64,000 bases of DNA from positions 124,001-188,000 of the forward strand of contig JAXDZG010000023.1 of the NCBI GenBank assembly GCA_034086985.1. The letters run 5' to 3'. Origin of the DNA: Phascolarctobacterium_A sp034086985 (lineage in GTDB: Bacteria; Bacillota; Negativicutes; Acidaminococcales; Acidaminococcaceae). The notes below the pieces were generated by a model. The model was not told the DNA's origin. It saw only the letters and a list, made by a program, of their open reading frames with translations, and made no database searches. Position numbers and translations under genes: made by a program. Below are positions 25,362 through 33,082 of this stretch, in pieces. Position 1 is the stretch's first letter; every line of letters starts with the position of its first letter.

Positions 25362-26810
25362 TTATACCAAAACATTTATATTATTCACTTCAGGATCTTC
25401 GGGGCCTTGCATAGAGCAGCCCTTCTCCTTAGCATAGATTATATACTCAATGATCTCCTTGGTGATAACCTCGCCCGGAGCCAAAATAGGAATACCCGGA
25501 GGATAGCACATGACGAACTCTGAGCAAATTCTACCTGCTGTTTCCCGAATGGGCAAGGACTCATCCTTGGCATAAAAGGCCTCTTGAGGAGAAACCACTA
25601 CCTGAGGGGCGATATATTCCGTATTCAGCATTTTGGAGGGATCACGGGAATACAAACGCTTAATATCCGCCAATGCTCCCACCAGACGTTCAATATCCTG
25701 GATTCTATCACCAATGGATACATAGGCCAAAATATTGGCGATATCACCAAACTCTATTTGAATATCATATTCGTCACGCAGCAAATCATAGACCTCGATG
25801 CCGGCAAGGCCGATATCCCGGGTATAAACGGAAAGCTTCGTTACGTCAAAATCGTAAATACTGCTGCCGTTCTTCAGCTCCTGACCATAAGCATAGTAGC
25901 CACCGATGGAATTAATTTCCTCGCGAGCGTACTCGGCCATCTCGGCCACCTTGGCGAAGGATGTTTCCCCACGCATATATAGGTTACGACGGGAAATATC
26001 CAGGCTGGAGAGCAGTAAATAGGAAGCGCTGGTGGTCTGGGTCAGGTTGATAATCTGACTCACATATTCCCAATTCACTTCGGGGCCTGTCAAAAGCAGA
26101 GAGCTTTGGGTCAGACTACCACCGGACTTATGCATAGAAACAGAGGCCATATCCGCTCCCGCCGCCATAGCATTTACCGGCATATTAGGTCCGAAATAAA
26201 AATGGGTACCATGAGCCTCGTCCACCAGACAAAGCATATTATGCTCATGAGCTAGCTTCACAATGGAACGCAAATCAGAGCAAATCCCGTAATAGGTAGG
26301 ATTATTCACCAAAACCGCCTTAGCATCAGGATTGGCCTTGATAGCCTTCTCCACCTCGGTTAGCTCCATGCCTAGGGAAATACCCAGCTTGCTATCCACC
26401 TCAGGATTAATATAAACCGGAATCGCGCCATTTAAAACAAGGGCGTTGATAACACTCTTATGCACATTACGAGGCAGAATAATCTTATCCCCGGCCTTCG
26501 TAGAAGACAACACCATGCTCTGCACCGAGGAGGTGGTACCTCCCACCATGAAAAAGGCGTGGGCTGCGCCGAAAGCCTCCGCCGCCAATTGCTCCGCATC
26601 CCTAATAACCGAAACAGGATGGCATAAATTATCCAGTGGCTTCATGGAATTTACGTCCAAATTTACACATTTTTCTCCAAGAAGCTCCCGCAGCTCTGGA
26701 TTTCCCCGGCCACGCTTGTGTCCGGGCACATCAAAGGGTACCACGCGCTTTTTCCGAAAGGCCTCAAGGGCCTCGTAAATCGGCGCTGATAGTTGTGAAA
26801 GTCTCTCCAT
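25362..26810 (-). CDS. speA: Biosynthetic arginine decarboxylase (aspartate aminotransferase fold)
   Basis: A 482-residue Orn/Lys/Arg decarboxylase, close in length to the Bacillus-type SpeA, producing agmatine from arginine. Start 26810 has GGGGAGAAGG upstream; a longer frame start at 26858 lies inside the leader hairpin. Motifs: VPFDVPGHKRGRGN at the N-terminus, GGTTSSVQSM, LVDEAHGTHFYF and the PLP Lys228 in SVSMHKSGGSLTQSS. Lysine or ornithine as substrate cannot be excluded from motifs alone, but aguA and aguB in the same operon argue for arginine. First gene of the operon, preceded by a long leader. Confidence 0.92.
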   Translation of the reverse strand: MERLSQLSAPIYEALEAFRKKRVVPFDVPGHKRGRGNPELRELLGEKCVNLDVNSMKPLDNLCHPVSVIRDAEQLAAEAFGAAHAFFMVGGTTSSVQSMVLSSTKAGDKIILPRNVHKSVINALVLNGAIPVYINPEVDSKLGISLGMELTEVEKAIKANPDAKAVLVNNPTYYGICSDLRSIVKLAHEHNMLCLVDEAHGTHFYFGPNMPVNAMAAGADMASVSMHKSGGSLTQSSLLLTGPEVNWEYVSQIINLTQTTSASYLLLSSLDISRRNLYMRGETSFAKVAEMAEYAREEINSIGGYYAYGQELKNGSSIYDFDVTKLSVYTRDIGLAGIEVYDLLRDEYDIQIEFGDIANILAYVSIGDRIQDIERLVGALADIKRLYSRDPSKMLNTEYIAPQVVVSPQEAFYAKDESLPIRETAGRICSEFVMCYPPGIPILAPGEVITKEIIEYIIYAKEKGCSMQGPEDPEVNNINVLV

Positions 26811-27141
26811 AATCCTTCTCCCCAACAAATAAATAAAGACAGGTGCGCTAAACATCACCTGTCTTTGATAATTTCCCTACACGTTTTTTTGATAGACTAC
26901 GATTTCTAGGGCGCATCTTACTTTCAGAGTTTGTAAGCAAATACCTTCACTACTCTTATTGACCGTTTCACAAGTGATACTGATTTTGATTGCTAGCAAT
27001 CACCTTATAAAATTTGAGCGCGAGCTCAATCAATAATGTGGCCCAAGGCCACTCCGGCAGCAGTCCCGCCTGTCCGTATGGGCTTAACTATTATAAAAAT
27101 AGTGGACTAATATTTGCATGAAAGCAAGCTGCATTCATGTA
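26811..27141 (-). promoter_or_regulatory. Long structured 5' leader of the polyamine operon (candidate riboregulator)
   Basis: About 330 nt between the predicted start of transcription (~27140) and the speA ATG. It contains at least five stem-loops: ACTATTATAAAAATAGT-type (27088-27104), GTGGCC-CAA-GGCCAC (27038-27052), TTGAGC-GCGA-GCTCAA (27014-27029), the 14-base palindrome GATTGCTAGCAATC (26988-27001), and, next to the ribosome site, an 11-bp stem AAAGACAGGTG/CACCTGTCTTT (26835-26866) followed in minus orientation by ATTTATTTG, a plausible attenuator. No known riboswitch class is recognised by eye. Confidence 0.55.
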
Positions 27142-27146
27142 ATTTT

Positions 27147-27175
27147 ATTGTAGCATTTTTATACTGTTTCAGCAA
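27147..27175 (-). promoter_or_regulatory. Polyamine operon promoter
   Basis: On the minus strand TTGCTG (27175-27170), 17 bases, TACAAT (27152-27147) with TGC in front of the -10. Confidence 0.7.
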
Positions 27176-27213
27176 GGGCTTTAACAAAATAAAAGGGTAT
27201 ATACCTCTCTGTT

Positions 27214-28632
27214 TTAACGACGATTGCGCCTATCCCGGCCAGTCTGGCTGTAGAAGCGCCGCTTGTCCTCATACATGAGCATTTCCGCAGTTTTAATAAG
27301 CTCTTCCATGGAGCGCTCACCACAGCTATGGCTTTGACCTACCGAGACAAAATAGCCTGACGCATTAATGCGCTCTACCAAGGTCTTCAAAGCCGTAGTC
27401 ACCTGTACATATTCCATATCCTGAGCTAAAACCACGAACTCGTCGCCACCAATACGATACACATGCCTATCGCCAAATTGGGTGCGCATCAAGGAAGCCA
27501 CCGTTTGCAGCATTTTATCACCGGCAGCATGGCCCTGGGTATTATTCAATTCATGCAAGCCATTCACGTCCAAATAAATACAGCAAACATCATTACCAGG
27601 CGTCATAGGCTCTACAATCTTCTTTTCAAAGCAGTTGCGGTTTAAGCAGCCTGTAAGAGCGTCACGCTCAGCCAAACGCTGCTGCTGAGCCAGCTCCTTG
27701 CGGGAGGTGCGCTCCAGCCAAATAAAGTAGCTGGACAATAGTAGCAGCTGCCCTGTCAAAAAGATAATCAGCAAAAGGCTGGTCTTATTGGCTCTGGCGA
27801 GGGCAATCTCTTCCGGTACAAAAACTGCCACACGCCAATTATTGATGGAAGCAGCTTTATAATAAAAGCAGCCATATTCACCGGTAATGGCAGATTTTAA
27901 AACACTCTGACCCTCCTGTCCGGACCGCAGCTTTTGGCGAATTTCCTCATTATCCTCACCGGATTTAATTTCCCTATCGGATACATCCCAGAAATTACCT
28001 AATTTATTACGATGGGTATTGACAATAAAATCACCGTTATTGCCATCAATAACGAAGTAATTGGCCTGTCCCTGATAAATATTGCGGTTCATAAAAGCTG
28101 GCAAGGTTTTCAAATTTATGGCACCATAAAGCATGCCCACAATCTTTCCATCCTTCACTACGGGCACAAAATTGCGCAAAACATAAATGCTAGGATCTGG
28201 CAAGGAGCGCACTCTGTCAGTAAGATGCGCTCCCTTTGCTGCTTCCTCTTCAAAAAAGAGCTTGCCACGCACGTCCAACACCCCCTGATGGGGCCAAACT
28301 AATCTATCGCCGGGCAACAAAAGACCAATATGCTGCATCAGGGTATTAGCCTGAAAGCCCGTAATGATTTCCTGTACTACTGGACCGTCCAGCTGCTCCT
28401 GCCTGCTGATAATATCAGCTAAGGTCAGCAGTACTTCCCTATCTATATCCACCCTGCGGGTCAATTCCTCATCCACACGATTGGCAGAACGCTTTAAGGA
28501 GCCCCAAGCGGCATCCTCCTCCATCACGCCAATTTGATAAGAAACAAAAATAGATAACACAAGCAGTGTCAGAATAACAACGCAGGTAATATGTATTTTT
28601 CTAGTGTAATTTAAATTCAATGTCTTCTTCAT
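27214..28632 (-). CDS. Membrane diguanylate cyclase with extracytoplasmic Cache-like sensor
   Basis: A 472-residue c-di-GMP synthase. Membrane helix at about 14-33, a ~240-residue extracytoplasmic domain resembling dCache (DPSIYVLRNFVPVVKDGKIVGMLYGAI, then NWRVAVFVPEEIA), second helix about 280-305, then a GGDEF domain beginning DALTGCLNRNCFEKK with the intact signature YRIGGDEFVVLAQ. The RxxD product-inhibition site five residues before GGDEF is not obvious. It would signal an external ligand to c-di-GMP. Transcribed on its own, separated from the polyamine operon promoter by a short gap. Confidence 0.88.
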   Translation of the reverse strand: MKKTLNLNYTRKIHITCVVILTLLVLSIFVSYQIGVMEEDAAWGSLKRSANRVDEELTRRVDIDREVLLTLADIISRQEQLDGPVVQEIITGFQANTLMQHIGLLLPGDRLVWPHQGVLDVRGKLFFEEEAAKGAHLTDRVRSLPDPSIYVLRNFVPVVKDGKIVGMLYGAINLKTLPAFMNRNIYQGQANYFVIDGNNGDFIVNTHRNKLGNFWDVSDREIKSGEDNEEIRQKLRSGQEGQSVLKSAITGEYGCFYYKAASINNWRVAVFVPEEIALARANKTSLLLIIFLTGQLLLLSSYFIWLERTSRKELAQQQRLAERDALTGCLNRNCFEKKIVEPMTPGNDVCCIYLDVNGLHELNNTQGHAAGDKMLQTVASLMRTQFGDRHVYRIGGDEFVVLAQDMEYVQVTTALKTLVERINASGYFVSVGQSHSCGERSMEELIKTAEMLMYEDKRRFYSQTGRDRRNRR

Positions 28633-28768
28633 GGGTATAGCCTCATCTTATGATGTGCCATCATTTTAGCACATTTACCTATGAATTTTCAAGGTTAATT
28701 TTATAAACAAGATAAGGGTAAAGAATAATGTTGCATAAGTTATACTTGCGCTTTAGCAAGCTAAACAT

Positions 28769-28799
28769 AAAAAGAGCTGCAGCGTCCGCTGCAGCTCTC
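28769..28799 (-). terminator. ilvNB terminator
   Basis: Stem GAGCTGCAGCG / CGCTGCAGCTC with a two-base loop, followed on the minus strand by TTTTTATG. Confidence 0.85.
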
Positions 28800-28812
28800 A
28801 TATTGCGTATAC

Positions 28813-30471
28813 TTATTGCTTCTTGTCCTCGAATTTGACGAAGTCATTAATGCCCAAGCCCGGTGCCACCATGGGAAGAACCATATCCTTGGGATTGATA
28901 GCAACCTCGATAAGATAGGGCTCCTGCACTGCCATGGCCTTGTCCAAGGCTGCGGACAGCTCTTCAGGCGTTGCCACATGCTCGCCCTTAATGCCAAAGG
29001 CTTCTGCATATTTGACGAAATCCACATAACCCGGCATCTCGCAGGCGGTAAAGCGCTTCGCAAACTGTACAGTTTGCAGCTGGCGAATCATACCCAGACC
29101 GCTATTGTTGAAAACAATAGCGATGACGGGGATATTGTTGCTAGCGATAGTAAAGAGCTCGGAGCCGGTCATCTTAAAGCCGCCATCGCCGCTCAGGCTG
29201 ATGGCGCGGCTTTCAGGGCGTGCCAGCTGCGCACCCATGGCTGCCGGCAGGCCAAAGCCCATGGTGCCCAGGCCGCCGCTGGTGATGAGCTGACGGGCGT
29301 ACTCTATCTTCAGGTGTTGGGCTGCCCACATCTGGTGCTGGCCCACGTCCGTAGTAATGATGTAATCCTTGCCCTTGATAACAGGGTTCAGCGCTTTGAA
29401 GAAGCGCGGCGCTTCCTCGTCGCCAAAATCGTCATCCATGCCGGGCCAGCTGGCAATTTTATCCCACCAGGCGCTTAAATCGTGGGGTACGCTGCCCTTC
29501 TCCAGCAGGTTCAGCGTCATATTCATATTGCCCGTAATACCGATGCTGGAGTCAATATTTTTATCCAGCTCCGCAGGGTCAATATCCAAATGAATGATGG
29601 TTTTATTAGCACTGTAGCTGGAGCGCTCGCCCGTTACACGGTCGTTAAAGCGGCTGCCCACAGCCAGGATTAAATCTGCTTCCTTCACCGCGTTGTTCGC
29701 TCTCTCGTGACCATGAAGGCCCGTCATACCCAAAAACAGACTGCGATACGCACTAATGGCTCCCAAGCCCATTAGGGTGCTCACAACGGGAATATGCAGC
29801 TTCTCACACAGATGCATAGCGTCGTATTCCGCATCCGCGTTAATAACGCCGCCACCAACTAACATCACCGGACGCTGCGCCTTATTAATGGCGGCCACTG
29901 CCGCGGCCACTCTATCCTTATCGGGCAGCACCGGCGGCAGGTCCCGCAGTCTATCCGGAGTATATTCTAAAACCGCAGTCTGCACATCGCGAGGTACGTC
30001 CACTAGCACAGGACCGGGACGACCCTCCTTAGCCAGCTGGAAAGCCAGGCGCAGAGTTTGAGCCAGATTTTCCGGCTTTTTAACTAAGAAATTATGTTTA
30101 GTGATAGGCATGGTAATGCCCGTAATATCCACCTCTTGGAAGGCGTCGTGACCGATCAAGGCACGTTGTACCTGACCAGTAATAGCCACAACAGGGGTGG
30201 AGTCCAAAAACGCCGTGGCAAGGCCCGTTACCAGATTGGTAGCACCGGGACCAGATGTGGCGACACACACACCCACCTTACCACTGGCTCTGGCAAAGCC
30301 GTCCGCCGCATGGGCTGCGCCCTGCTCGTGGGCCGTCAATATATGTTGAATTTTGCTCTCCCGTAGCGCATCATAAAATGGGAGAATTGCGCCTCCGGGA
30401 TAGCCAAAAACTGTAGTTACTCCCTCTTCGGCCAATACCTTGACCATGATCTCCGCACCGGTCATCTGCAT
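28813..30471 (-). CDS. ilvB: Acetolactate synthase large (catalytic) subunit
   Basis: A 552-residue ThDP/FAD enzyme forming acetolactate or acetohydroxybutyrate in branched-chain amino acid synthesis. Motifs: VFGYPGGAILPFYDAL, catalytic Glu in TAHEQGAAHAADGFAR, and the ThDP-binding GDGGFKMTGSELFTIASNN. Length and motifs fit the biosynthetic AHAS rather than catabolic ALS. It follows ilvN by 28 bases, the reverse of the usual ilvB-ilvN order. Confidence 0.95.
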   Translation of the reverse strand: MQMTGAEIMVKVLAEEGVTTVFGYPGGAILPFYDALRESKIQHILTAHEQGAAHAADGFARASGKVGVCVATSGPGATNLVTGLATAFLDSTPVVAITGQVQRALIGHDAFQEVDITGITMPITKHNFLVKKPENLAQTLRLAFQLAKEGRPGPVLVDVPRDVQTAVLEYTPDRLRDLPPVLPDKDRVAAAVAAINKAQRPVMLVGGGVINADAEYDAMHLCEKLHIPVVSTLMGLGAISAYRSLFLGMTGLHGHERANNAVKEADLILAVGSRFNDRVTGERSSYSANKTIIHLDIDPAELDKNIDSSIGITGNMNMTLNLLEKGSVPHDLSAWWDKIASWPGMDDDFGDEEAPRFFKALNPVIKGKDYIITTDVGQHQMWAAQHLKIEYARQLITSGGLGTMGFGLPAAMGAQLARPESRAISLSGDGGFKMTGSELFTIASNNIPVIAIVFNNSGLGMIRQLQTVQFAKRFTACEMPGYVDFVKYAEAFGIKGEHVATPEELSAALDKAMAVQEPYLIEVAINPKDMVLPMVAPGLGINDFVKFEDKKQ

Positions 30472-30499
30472 AGGCTCACATCCTTTCCATCTATCTCAA

Positions 30500-31036
30500 T
30501 CAAATCGTTCTAGCCTTCTCAGCATTGGGCCATTCAAAGCGCGATTCCTCCACTGCTAACGCAGTGTCGCCGCGCTCTAGGGCAACCAAACCTGTTTGCA
30601 CCATTTCCGTAACCCCATAGGGACGCATAATATCCACAAAGGCCTTCAGCTTGCCCTCGTCACCAGTAGCTACGAAAATCAAGGATTCACCGGTTACATC
30701 CACCGGATGAGCTCTGAAAACCTCACCCAGCTGAATCAGCTCCATGCGCTTGGCACCGGCGTGCACCTTAACCAAGACCATGCTGCGAGTAGCGCTGCCA
30801 CGCGGTGGCAGCACCTTCACCTTTTCTACCTCAACCAGCTTCGCCAGCTGTTTGCACACCTGAACCACCGTAGGCTCATCAGCATCCATAGTTACAGTCA
30901 TACGGGAAAATTCCGGATTTTGGGTCGTGCCCACGGCCAAGCTATCAATATTATAACCCCTGCGGGAAAACATACCGGCAACGCGCATCAAAACACCGGG
31001 CTGGTTACGTACAACAATTGATAAAATTTGCTCCAT
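30500..31036 (-). CDS. ilvN: Acetolactate synthase small (regulatory) subunit
   Basis: A 178-residue regulatory subunit binding valine for feedback inhibition. N-terminal ACT domain begins SIVVRNQPGVLMRVAGMFSR and RGYNIDSLAVG, followed by the C-terminal ALS_ss_C domain (MELIQLGEVFRAHPVDVTGE). GAGGAGG lies upstream. First gene of the ilvN-ilvB pair, behind a promoter and a terminator-like hairpin in the leader. Confidence 0.95.
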   Translation of the reverse strand: MEQILSIVVRNQPGVLMRVAGMFSRRGYNIDSLAVGTTQNPEFSRMTVTMDADEPTVVQVCKQLAKLVEVEKVKVLPPRGSATRSMVLVKVHAGAKRMELIQLGEVFRAHPVDVTGESLIFVATGDEGKLKAFVDIMRPYGVTEMVQTGLVALERGDTALAVEESRFEWPNAEKARTI

Positions 31037-31059
31037 ACCTCTGCCTCCTCTATAAAAAT

Positions 31060-31087
31060 GCCCCCATCTGCTAGGGCAGAAAGGGGC
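31060..31087 (-). promoter_or_regulatory. Terminator-like hairpin in the ilvN leader (candidate attenuator)
   Basis: On the minus strand GCCCC-TT-TCTGC-CCTA-GCAGA-TG-GGGGC followed by ATTTTTAT, lying between the promoter and the ribosome site. No leader peptide or T-box motif is visible. Confidence 0.6.
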
Positions 31088-31103
31088 GAACTTGTTGGCT
31101 TAC

Positions 31104-31132
31104 ATTATGACAATATGTGCTTTTTTTGTCAA
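31104..31132 (-). promoter_or_regulatory. ilvNB promoter
   Basis: Minus strand TTGACA (31132-31127), 17 bases, CATAAT (31109-31104). Confidence 0.75.
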
Positions 31133-31298
31133 GAATTTTGTAATATTTCTCAATATAACTTTCAAAAAGGCGCTTTACTGTAAACAATATAACAAAAAGT
31201 GCTATTCTAATCAGCTTCCCAACCGATTAAAACAGCACTCAACACAAAGCAAATATCCCCTATTTATATATCATCTACAGCTTAAAAGCTCCTGGAGC

Positions 31299-31595
31299 TT
31301 ATTGCTTTTTCAAAAGAATCAAGGCTTGAGTCAAATCCTCCAAGGAGAACACATCCTTGGTGTCCTTAGCCTCTTCCTTGCCATCGATATCTACAAAAAA
31401 GCTGCTCATGGGGCATTCTAAAATCTCGTGCAGCTTATATAAATTATCAACAGTTACGTTATTGCGACCACTTTCAATGTTACTCATATGGGTTTGGCTA
31501 ATCCCCATACGCTTAGCAAGCTCCGTTTGCTGCATATGCTTTGCAAATCTGAGCATCTTTATTCTCGTTCCAATAATCTTAGCAATATCCTTCAT
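31299..31595 (-). CDS. XRE-family helix-turn-helix regulator
   Basis: A 98-residue protein whose first 65 residues form a Cro/C1-type HTH: the recognition region reads MQQTELAKRMGISQTHMSNIESGRNN and ends in the LYKLHEILECPMSSFF segment typical of XRE repressors. The acidic C-terminal tail (DGKEEAKDTKDVF) has no recognised domain. Upstream is a 16-bp inverted repeat pair (31628-31643, 31679-31694), a likely autoregulatory operator. Target genes unknown; it lies just upstream of ilvN on the same strand but has separate transcription signals. Confidence 0.85.
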   Translation of the reverse strand: MKDIAKIIGTRIKMLRFAKHMQQTELAKRMGISQTHMSNIESGRNNVTVDNLYKLHEILECPMSSFFVDIDGKEEAKDTKDVFSLEDLTQALILLKKQ

Positions 31596-31627
31596 AAATC
31601 GCCACTTCCTCCCCAGAGTAAACTTTT

Positions 31628-31694
31628 CTTTACTTTACTAACTAAAACCCAATTACTAAAGCTAAAAGCCCAACTAAAAGTTAGTAATGTAAAG
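31628..31694. promoter_or_regulatory. Inverted repeat upstream of the XRE gene (probable operator)
   Basis: CTTTACTTTACTAACT (31628-31643) and AGTTAGTAATGTAAAG (31679-31694) are inverted copies with 15 of 16 matches, separated by 35 bases. A related TTACTAAAG lies between them. Their place just ahead of the repressor start suggests paired operators. Confidence 0.55.
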
Positions 31695-31829
31695 TTTTCT
31701 TTAATTATATCACGATAGTTCTTTACACACAATACTTACAGCCTGATTTTTGGATAAATTTTCATGTATTTTTTATGAGCTTAAACATAAAAAAATCCAT
31801 ACCCCCGCAAGAGGTATGGATAAGCTTGC

Positions 31830-31914
31830 TGGTGCGAGTGACAGGAATCGAACCTGCACGCCGAAAGGCGCTAGATCCTAAGTCTAGTGCGTCTGCCAGT
31901 TCCGCCACACTCGC
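31830..31914 (-). tRNA. tRNA-Leu(TAG), CCA encoded
   Basis: Acceptor GCGAGTG/CACTCGC, anticodon loop CTTAGGA (anticodon TAG), class II variable arm GCGCCTTTCGGCGT, T-arm GGTTCGATTCC and encoded CCA. Confidence 0.95.
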
Positions 31915-31956
31915 ATTTTTGAAATTGTAAAGGACACTCAAACACGTCCGAGATAT

Positions 31957-31985
31957 ATTATACTGAAGAGTTTAGGTCGTGTCAA
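31957..31985 (-). promoter_or_regulatory. tRNA-Leu(TAG) promoter
   Basis: Full consensus on the minus strand: TTGACA (31985-31980), 17 bases, TATAAT (31962-31957). Confidence 0.8.
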
Positions 31986-32026
31986 GGAAAGTTTATACCA
32001 CCAAAGCTGTGGCCTTCAGCAAGGTC

Positions 32027-33016
32027 TCAGCCGTTGTAGCCCTGGGGATGGCCCTTATGCCATTTCCAGGCAGTGGCAATAACCTCGTCCACACTGCTAT
32101 GCTGGGGTACCCAGCCCAATTCAGTGCGAATTTTTTCAGAGGAAGCGATGAGCACCGCCGGGTCACCGGCACGGCGGGCTTCTTCTACTACAGCAAAATC
32201 GACCTCAGTAATCTTTTTCGCAGAATCAATCATCTGACGCACGCTGAAGCCATTCTCACTGCCCAGATTATACACACGGCTGGCACCGCCCTTTAAAAGA
32301 TGCTGCAGCGCTAGCACATGAGCCTTAGCCAAATCGCAGACATGGATATAGTCGCGGATGCAGGTACCGTCCTCGGTGGGATAGTCGGTACCAAAAATAG
32401 CCACCTGCTTGCGCACGCCCTGCGCCGTTTTCAAAATCAAAGGAATAAGGTGGCTCTCAGGGCTGTGGTCCTCGCCGATATCGCGGGTTGGGGAAGCACC
32501 CGCTGCGTTAAAATAACGCAGCGCCACATAACGCATATCATAGGCCATATCATAATCGGCCAGCATTTTTTCAATCATCAGCTTGCTGCGGCCATAGACA
32601 TTGGTGGGCGCGAGCTTGCTGTCCTCAGTAATGGGCACCTGCTCCGGCTCGCCGTACACAGCAGCGGTAGAGGAAAAGACAATGCGGTCAACCCCTGCGC
32701 CACGCATAGCTTCTAATAGATGCAGACTGCCTTCAACATTATTAAAATAATATTTACTGGGATTGGTCATGGACTCACCCACAAGGCTGGACGCAGCAAA
32801 ATGAATTACAGCATCAATTTTAAATTGCTCCATAATATGCTTGGCAAAGCGCACATCATGAATATCGCCCTCGATGAGCTGTACATCCTCGGGCACTGCC
32901 TCCTCATGGCCAGTGGAAAAATTATCATAAACAATGGGTGTGAAGCCACTCTTTTGCAGCTCCTCCACCACATGGGAGCCGATGTAGCCAGCTCCGCCTG
33001 TAACAAGAATATTCAT
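32027..33016 (-). CDS. galE: UDP-glucose 4-epimerase
   Basis: A 329-residue SDR-type NAD enzyme interconverting UDP-glucose and UDP-galactose for envelope polysaccharide. N-terminal NILVTGGAGYIGSHV dinucleotide motif, FSSTAAVYGEP with the catalytic Ser/Thr, and the YxxxK pair in NVYGRSKLMIEK. Length fits GalE. It follows a phosphohexomutase gene on the same strand by 66 bases, so both sugar-nucleotide steps are probably co-transcribed. Confidence 0.93.
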   Translation of the reverse strand: MNILVTGGAGYIGSHVVEELQKSGFTPIVYDNFSTGHEEAVPEDVQLIEGDIHDVRFAKHIMEQFKIDAVIHFAASSLVGESMTNPSKYYFNNVEGSLHLLEAMRGAGVDRIVFSSTAAVYGEPEQVPITEDSKLAPTNVYGRSKLMIEKMLADYDMAYDMRYVALRYFNAAGASPTRDIGEDHSPESHLIPLILKTAQGVRKQVAIFGTDYPTEDGTCIRDYIHVCDLAKAHVLALQHLLKGGASRVYNLGSENGFSVRQMIDSAKKITEVDFAVVEEARRAGDPAVLIASSEKIRTELGWVPQHSSVDEVIATAWKWHKGHPQGYNG

Positions 33017-33082
33017 TTTTATACCTCGTTATATCTTAATGAGGCGGCAAGCTCAAGCCCCCGCCTCTTTATCAACTTAAGC

